A stretch of DNA of 64,000 nucleotides from Hymenoscyphus infarciens (Eukaryota > Ascomycota > Leotiomycetes > Helotiales > Helotiaceae). The DNA is taken from positions 62,001 through 126,000 of the forward strand of contig LLCB01000009.1 of NCBI GenBank assembly GCA_001414345.1, read 5' to 3'. Both the position numbers and the translations under genes were made by a program. Position 1 is the first letter of the stretch, and every line of letters starts with the position of its first letter. Shown in pieces: positions 57,668 to 64,000 of this stretch. The notes beneath the pieces are model-generated. The model saw nothing but the letters and a program-made list of their open reading frames with translations. It ran no database searches and was not told where the DNA came from.

Positions 57668-58979
57668 ATGCTACGAAGCACCATATACTCCGCGGTAGCT
57701 CGAGGGGCTTCCCAAGCCAAGCGGCCAATCCTCCGAACATCCCCTCTTACGACTTCGATACCCATCCGCCCCCTCACACAAAGAACCATTACCTCCCGCA
57801 CAATCACCCCACCCAAGTCCAAACCCGGGACCGGCTTCATATTCTCCTCCTACAGTCGAACAACACCTTTGCGCGGGCAGACAATATTACAGCGCTTGCG
57901 CTCCTCGATACGGTCTCTCCACAACTCCCGACGAGGGAGGTCAAACAAAACCTCCACCTCGAATTCAACTCCGAAGTCCTCTCCAAAAACTACCCCTGAA
58001 CCAGAACCAACAAGTCTGGGTGGTAAATTAAAAAAGCTTTCGAGGGAATACGGGTGGTCTGCTGTTGGGGTGTATGCCATATTGAGTGCGACTGATTTCC
58101 CGTTTTGTTATCTGCTGGTGTTATATTTGGGGACTGATAGAATTGGTAAGTGATTTTTCAGACTTCTCTCCTTCAAAAGGCAGCGGGTCGTTTTGGATAT
58201 CTGGTCATTCGAGGTTGGGCTCTTGGCCAGAAGGACAAACGCATAATTGGAGCTGGCTAGCTGGGGACGAGGTTAGCGAACAGGAAACTTGCGTCTTCGA
58301 AGCATGTGTTCAAGCATTTATGCCGAATGCACTGGATACTGGAACCGGCAGCTCGGGACAAAGGTGGGCAATAGAAAGAAATCGTTGGCAGTATGGAAGC
58401 ACGATTCTGACCGTTGCGAATTTCCATTTCGAAATACTTGGAATTCTGTTAATCAGACTTGGAGGATGCGATCCAGCCTGGGGCTGGATTTGCCGTTACT
58501 ATGATTGGAACTTGACTAACACATTATCTTTAGGGGAATGGGAGCATGCATTTCTTTCGTTCGTAAAACGTATAATACCTGATTCTGTCAAGCAGACGTG
58601 GCACGAATGGCGGGCGGGGATGAAGAAAGCCGAAGAGGAGATTCAGGGGGCTACCAAAGTTGACGAGACCGTTGCAATGGCTGGCTGGGGTGTCGAAGAG
58701 GCAGAGGCCCAAAATAAGCAAGATGCTAGTATGTATTCTCACTTCCAATCCCGAGTAATCCCACTGACCAGAATTCAAGGTCTTGCAACTCGATTAGCCC
58801 TCGCCTACGCTATTCACAAATCCTTCATATTCATCAGGGTGCCCCTCACCGTAGCAGTGACACCGAAGGTAGTCAAGATGTTACGAGGTTGGGGTTGGGA
58901 TATTGGGAAACGTACGACAAAGGAAGTCAAAGCTATCCGAAGAGCGCATCGGAAGTTGCCCAAGGCGAAGAAGTTATGA
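57668..58979 (+). CDS. DUF1279/FAM210-type mitochondrial membrane protein (3 exons, 290 aa)
   Basis: Member of the DUF1279 (FAM210) group, mitochondrial proteins whose biochemical role is not settled. Exons are 57668-58145, 58534-58728 and 58780-58979. The N-terminus MLRSTIYSAVARGASQAKRP is Arg/Ser-rich without acidic residues, as a mitochondrial presequence should be. The domain starts KLKKLSREYGWSAVGVYAIL and continues DFPFCYLLVLYLGTDRIG, a membrane segment, then joins by splicing to EWEHAFLSFVKRI. Exon 3 carries LATRLALAYAIHKSFIFIRV and the basic tail RRAHRKLPKAKKL. Intron 1 is 388 nt, several times longer than others here, and one frame through it stays open into exon 2, which could mislead a gene caller. 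The splice choice is based on restoring the conserved IGEWEH junction. Confidence 0.85.
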
Positions 58980-59353
58980 TTGAGTCGAAGATGAAATATT
59001 GCGGGCTGTTTTGATATGTTGAGTTTTTGTATTTTATTAAGCTCCTATGGGGCAAACTCTCCCCATTTCTATAGGCAGAGGAGAGCGGGTTTGGGATCAT
59101 TTGGGTGAGACGATAATAATGAATAAGTGTTCATTTGTATGATAGTACATAATAAATATGCATATCCGAGTTTTCTAAGCTAGTGCTCTGATTCCTCATT
59201 TACACCTCGTCAAGTTTGATTTCATCTTACCTATACCTATCACTTTTGAATTATGTTAGTTATGTCTTCGATTCCATGTTCATCGAGGTTTTATTTAGGA
59301 GTTTATCATCATTTATCTTGATATTTTTGGCAATAATTGTAATACGCAATTCT

Positions 59354-61166
59354 CTACTTCTTATACGTTGTCAAGCTTGGACTACCCTTACAAGGTTCTG
59401 CGGAGAACTTGGTCTGAACAAAGACTTTCTGCATACCCTCCTCCCTTCCCTCGTACTTGTAATACACAGTATCAAGTTCAGATATGTCAACCCGATGAGT
59501 CACCATTTTAAGTGGTTCAATCTCACCAGATTCAATCATCTTAAGGAGTTTTTCCCAGTACATGTGAACGGGTGCCTGGCCGTTACCAATCAGTCGAATC
59601 CCCCTCTCCATAAGTGCGCCGATATTAAAATGGTTAGTCTATGTTTGGTTAGTCACGCTTGGGGAGAAGAGCAGAGAGAAGAGAGAGAACTTACGAAGCC
59701 GGCATATACACCGGTGACGCCGCAGCGGCCGAAGTTTCGTACTGAGGTTATCATTTCGTTGATGATTTCCGAAGTATCGGTCTCCATTCCAAGCATGATT
59801 TCGAAATAGTGTGCCTAGACTTAAGGTTAAATCTTTACTCCTAGGGGGGTTTGGGTTAGGCTTACCCATCCCTTGGGATATTCTCCAGCCACACATTCAA
59901 GTGCAACATCTGGACCTCGTCCATCGACCATCTTCTTCAATTGACTGGTGACCGACTCTCCCTTTGGCAATTTGCTGAAATCCAACAGTTCGACTTTGGG
60001 GTACTTTTCTTTCATGAAGTCTAAACGCCAGTTACAGTCGATCATGATGACTCGAGAGGCACCGTTGATAAAGGAGAAGTCGGCGGCCATCTGTCCAATT
60101 GGTCCTGCCCCCCAGATAGCGACTACATCTCCTTTCTCAACCCCGGTGTCTACAACACAGTTCCAGGATGTGCAGAGCACGTCTGAGAGGTAGAGACCCT
60201 TCTCATCAGGAACTGAGTCTGGGAGTTTGAGAAGATTGGTATCTCCCATTGGAACGCGGACGTATTCTGATTGTCCGCCTGCAAACCCACCTGTGAAATG
60301 ACTGTATCCGCTACGTGGGGAGTAAGCATGATTTCGAAATAGAAGGTGGTTGCGGTTCGAACTTACAACATCCCGGCGGTTGTGCCACCGTACATTCCAT
60401 TCTCGATGGTGTTTGAATTTGTCTTCTCACACTGCGAACTCAACTTCTTGTCACAGTAGAAACACTATTACCATTTAGCATATGTTTCTTTATTCCAAAA
60501 CATCAGAGTCTTTTGGGTGGAGGAGGCCTTACATTACCACAGGCAATTTGAAAAGAAGCAACCACCCGATCCCCAACTTTCAAATTCCCAACCTCAGAAC
60601 CCATAGATTCCACAACTCCACAAAACTCATGCCCAAGGATATCTCCCTTCTCAAGCTCGATAATGGAACCATGCAATAAATGAAGATCCGAACCACAAAC
60701 AGTTGAACCTGTGACTTTGAGAATAACATCTCTTGGTTCTACGATTCTTGGTTTCGGGACATCCGCTGTGTCTTGTATTAGCCGTGGTTTGCGGAAATAA
60801 GAGATCAATGGAAAGTATTGTTCGAGAAGGTTTAGAAAAATGGGAGATTTGATTTCTCAATTCTCCTCGCCTTTTGGAATCATTACTCTAGTTTTCCGTC
60901 GAGCAATTTAATAAAAGGGTACCGGGGCGCAAGGACCGGGCGTTTGACGATTGAGGGGAGGGTTTCGAGAAGAGAGGGGAGAGCTTGAACCTACTGATTT
61001 CAACAGTGTTTTTGCCCATCCAACATAATGCTTTCATCATCTCTCCCGAGGGATCCGCATACTTCTTTCTATCTCTTGCTGGGTTGGTGATATCTTGAGC
61101 TGTTTCGGCATTCTCTCTATGTCCGATAGCTTTCTCGGCGAGTGCTGCTGCTTGTGACAAGGCCAT
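59354..61166 (-). CDS. Zinc-dependent alcohol/formaldehyde-type dehydrogenase (6 exons, 450 aa)
   Basis: Medium-chain dehydrogenase with a GroES-like catalytic domain and Rossmann fold, closest in style to fungal glutathione-independent formaldehyde or zinc alcohol dehydrogenases. Minus-strand exons are 60995-61166, 60533-60765, 60367-60464, 59866-60310, 59695-59814 and 59354-59638. Catalytic zinc residues are Cys81 (STVCGSDLH) and His103-Glu104 (GHEFCG). The structural zinc cysteines are Cys133, 136, 139 and 147, in perfect C-x2-C-x2-C-x7-C spacing once exons 2 and 3 are joined. The NAD site reads VAIWGAGPIGQMAADF. Conserved blocks FGYSHFTGGFAGGQSEYVRV, MERGIRLIGNGQAPVH and QKVFVQTKFSAEP support the family. 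The first ~43 residues before MKALCWMGKNTVE are an extension with no signal I recognise. Intron 1 (229 nt) is the least certain junction. The true substrate is unknown. Confidence 0.9.
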
Positions 61167-61636
61167 TTTCTCTTTCTTGAAACTGAAATTATTTAGGGTT
61201 TGAGTATGAAGAATTTAAAATTGAGAATAAGAAAAGCGTTATTATTTTGTTTATACTTGGAATTATTTGGTTGCGGGGTAAATCCTATGGATTTCATCAT
61301 CACTTTTTACTAATTCTCAATACGTCACTTGGTGGCAAAAACTAAGCGATACCCCTTTGCTGAATATCACGTGCATTCATACGAGTGGGGGGAGTGTTGC
61401 AGCGAGTCGTTATGGCTGAAGTAGAATCTACCTCTTGATAGTTTAGTCTTGTCACTGGCATCTAGTTTCGTAAGGAGACCAGGAAAGTCAGCACCGAAAA
61501 GGACCTTTGAAGCTGTGACGGAACAGTGGAATGAAAAAGAGGGATTTAATTAGTCTACTTTTAATTATATACAAGAAGGTAAGGTCTTGGAGACAGAATA
61601 TTATAAGCGCTCTCGAGTTCTATATTGCTTCGACTC
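61167..61636. other. Spacer, no gene recognised
   Basis: Promoter side of the dehydrogenase gene and 3' side of the next. Contains one CACGTG at about 61369-61374. Confidence 0.4.
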
Positions 61637-63003
61637 CTAACCAACTTTGTCAAAGCTCCCACAAATTCCATTACCGACAACAATGGTATCACCTGCAGAC
61701 GCTGAACTATCAACGCTTACGGAATTGGCTCCAACGGTGTTTGGGAGAGCACACGTGTTACTGGTGATGATCAACATGCACTTTTCTGGCGGGCTATTGA
61801 AAGTAATTAATTGGAACATAGCACAGCTTGGCGTCGAGAAACATGATGTACAGCAGGAGTTCATGTCTGCATCGTCGGTAAAGGCCAATTCTTGGGTGGT
61901 TGGGTCGTAGTATGTGTTTACGATTGTAGCTCCATTTGCTTTGCCGACAGAACTGTGGAGTATGTTGTTAGTTTGCGATGCTTTGATTGCTATTGAGAAA
62001 AAGGAAATGGTTTGACTTACTTATCGGCATTACAAGCGGCATATGATGTTGCTGTAGCTTCAGGAATGGTCACAGTCTGTGAAACGGAAATAGTAACTGT
62101 GGTACTTGGAGCATTCGTTGTAGTCTCAGTGATAGATTGAGTGAGTGTGATGGTAGTTGATGCGACTGGTGGAGTCAAAGTGACAATTGAAGTAGTTTCT
62201 TGTATGTGTTAACAAAGATTTCCGGGTTTTTTCGAAAAAGAAATACTCACTGCTTGTGGTTGTCACAATCGAAGTTGGAACCGTGGCTGTAATGGTCGTG
62301 GTAGACTTTGCGGTCCGCGTAATTGTATACACCTGGAAAGATAAAACTTTCTGGTAGCAAATAACCGCAGATGGGTAACTAGCTTTGCCTTTTCGCGAAA
62401 GATCTAGAGACTTTTGTTTCGTATTACTTGTGATACCAATTTTGCCATAGAGTATATCGAGCAATCCTCTTGTGACCCGAGACACAGCGCGCTTTTTAGC
62501 CGAAAATAATTCGGCATTATCAACTGTGTCCTTTGAGGGAAGAAATCCTGTAGCAGTCGGAACAACAGAAGTATCTGTGCCCGAAGTGACCGTTTGTGTT
62601 GCTGTCGAGTAGACGGAAATTGTTGAAAGAGGGACATCAATCGTGCTTGTAGTCGTGACACTGCTGTACGACGTGAAGGTATCCTGGAAGGCTTAGCTTT
62701 GGCATATTGAAAGATCACGGGGTGACTAACGGTAGATACTGGCAATGTTATGGTATTTGTGATGATACTCTGAAAGGTCGTGGTCGTCGTAACTTTCGAG
62801 GGAGTTTTTACAACCGAGGGAGTGTAGGTTGTTAACGCAAGTTGAGGAAGGGTCCAGGCTGTAACTTTGGATTGCGTCGGAACTGGGTTGGTGGAAGTTG
62901 TTGCCCGTTTTGTGTAGCAGTTTTGGATTGTTTTCGCTGATGCTGAAGCAGAGGTTACGCTTAACCACAAGCCAAGGGCCAGAAGAGTCTGTAACACAAA
63001 CAT
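61637..63003 (-). CDS. Secreted Ser/Thr-rich protein with a cysteine-rich C-terminus (4 exons, 399 aa)
   Basis: Function not recognised. Minus-strand exons are 62731-63003, 62251-62683, 62021-62198 and 61637-61952, joined in frame. MFVLQTLLALGLWLSVTSAS is a signal peptide. A long Thr/Ser/Val-rich stalk follows (for example TTITATVPTSIVTTTSS, then STTITLTQSITETTTNAPST), as in heavily O-glycosylated cell-wall or secreted proteins. The last exon holds a compact Cys-rich part, DMNSCCTSCFSTPSCAMFQL then EKCMLIITSNTC and GNGICGSF, loosely like PAN/apple-type modules. No GPI-anchor tail is seen. Exon 2 residues around SRVTRGLLDILYGKIGITSN are less stalk-like and might hide an intron, so that middle part is uncertain. 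It may act at the fungal surface or in host contact; that is inference. Confidence 0.72.
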
Positions 63004-64000
63004 TTTGAAGTGTGGAATTCTCACAAAAATCTTGATTGAAGACGGTAATGAACTTGCCCTGGGGGTTCAACATTGACTTATCCTTTCCACTGGAAGAAAA
63101 TAGACAAGTCCGAGCATGCCAAGTAGTGGAGTCTACGTTAGCTAGTGTTGTGTTATTGCTACGGCTGAGATTTTAGTTCATCCGAAGATTGGCTTGAGGC
63201 GAACTGACTTGCGGCTACTAATGCTCTGTGGAAGGGGGCTAGCCCACAGCCAAAGCCATGGCAGCGAAGCATAGTATTATAAAGACTACGCGCTCTTGCC
63301 AGATACCATACAAACAGTCAACCGAGCCTGCGTCGAACTACTCAACGCCAAATTGATCGAAAAGTGGGATGAAAATGGGTTGGAACAACTTAAGAGACAG
63401 ACATCTTTGCATGAGGCATAAGCATTCCCGCTCTGAAAATAAAGAATTTGAGAAGAGTGGTAAAGCATCGACGTGTATTCAGCCTTCGAACTCCCGATTG
63501 CTTGTGCGGTGTCCGAGCTCTTGCATCGCGATGCAGTTCATCGCGGGTGCTAGTCTTGTAGATCAGGTACCCCGCTCGATGAACCTATGACGTGCGCAAG
63601 AAAAGGGAACTATTGAGACCTGGAACGAGCTAACAAATTCCATTCATTGTCGCCGAGTAGGAACCCGAAGCAGATCAATCTTCATCATTTCCAAAAGCCA
63701 CCCTGATACCAGTCCGCTACTCAATTGCCAACTCCAAAGTTATCATCAAAGTCCATAGAATTCAGTGCAGATGATTTGTAGTCAATCGCTGCTCCCCCCT
63801 TGGGTAACTGTATCCCGGAAGAAATTCCATCAAAGGGTCGCGGCCATCGCTCGGCGACGGGAAATGTGAATTCTCAGGAGCAAGCATTTCAGCACCTGCC
63901 TCGTCTCTTCAATTATCAAATGATTTGACTCGTACTTTATCACTTCTATGGTTTTTTGTTCAATGTTTGAGGGTATTTATGCGGCAACCCTTCTTCCTCT
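63004..64000. other. Right-edge spacer, no gene recognised
   Basis: Upstream region of the secreted protein gene, then ordinary sequence to the window end. Short ORFs have no support. Confidence 0.4.

Noticed and set aside
58086..58979. A 297-codon frame taken as a complete gene
   Set aside because: Its first half is the unspliced intron of the DUF1279 gene; only the part after 58534 matches the family, and exon 1 is in a different frame.

Overview
The window reads as nuclear DNA of a filamentous ascomycete (Pezizomycotina). Genes are interrupted by short GT-AG introns of about 45-230 nt, with CTGAC/CTGAT-type branch sites. There is a canonical U2 snRNA gene, TTAGGG-type interstitial telomere-like motifs, and a 21 kb AT-rich block whose transposon remnants carry C-to-T and G-to-A decay typical of repeat-induced point mutation (RIP). 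An adjacent endopolygalacturonase and pectin methylesterase fit a plant-associated or plant-pathogenic fungus. The style resembles Leotiomycetes, but the species cannot be fixed from sequence alone.

Left gene block (1-20.2 kb): translin (minus), U2 snRNA (minus), a peroxisomal SCP2 sterol-carrier protein (plus), a large FG/RanBD nucleoporin of the Nup2/Nup152 type (plus), a decayed short-chain dehydrogenase pseudogene (plus), a repeat-rich spacer with inverted repeats, and a Q/P-rich conserved fungal protein (plus) behind a long pyrimidine-rich leader.

Transposon block (about 21.1-43.15 kb): it opens with a purine-only microsatellite tract. Then come nested LTR retrotransposons. A Ty3/gypsy element on the minus strand, recognised from its reverse transcriptase and a gag zinc knuckle, was split by at least one and probably two plus-strand elements. 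One (28240-33908) has 496-bp LTRs and an ATAAC target duplication; the other (37488-40973) has 351-bp LTRs and an AATAC duplication. A further arrangement at 22334-25978 has 496-type LTRs on its left and a 351-type LTR on its right. No intact coding sequence is visible here.

Right gene block (43.15-64 kb): a small Q-rich conserved protein (minus), a 283-bp TIR element carrying telomere-like sequence, the mitochondrial SAM35/metaxin-like protein (plus), a secreted CHRD-domain protein with three micro-exons (plus), a 421-bp TIR element, then a divergent pair: endopolygalacturonase (minus) and pectin methylesterase (plus). These two would act one after the other on pectin: the esterase removes methyl groups and the polygalacturonase cuts the exposed chain. 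They are followed by a DUF1279/FAM210-type mitochondrial protein (plus), a zinc alcohol/formaldehyde dehydrogenase (minus) and a secreted Ser/Thr-rich Cys-tailed protein (minus).

Exon coordinates were worked out by hand from splice signals, reading frame and family conservation. No search or alignment was run.
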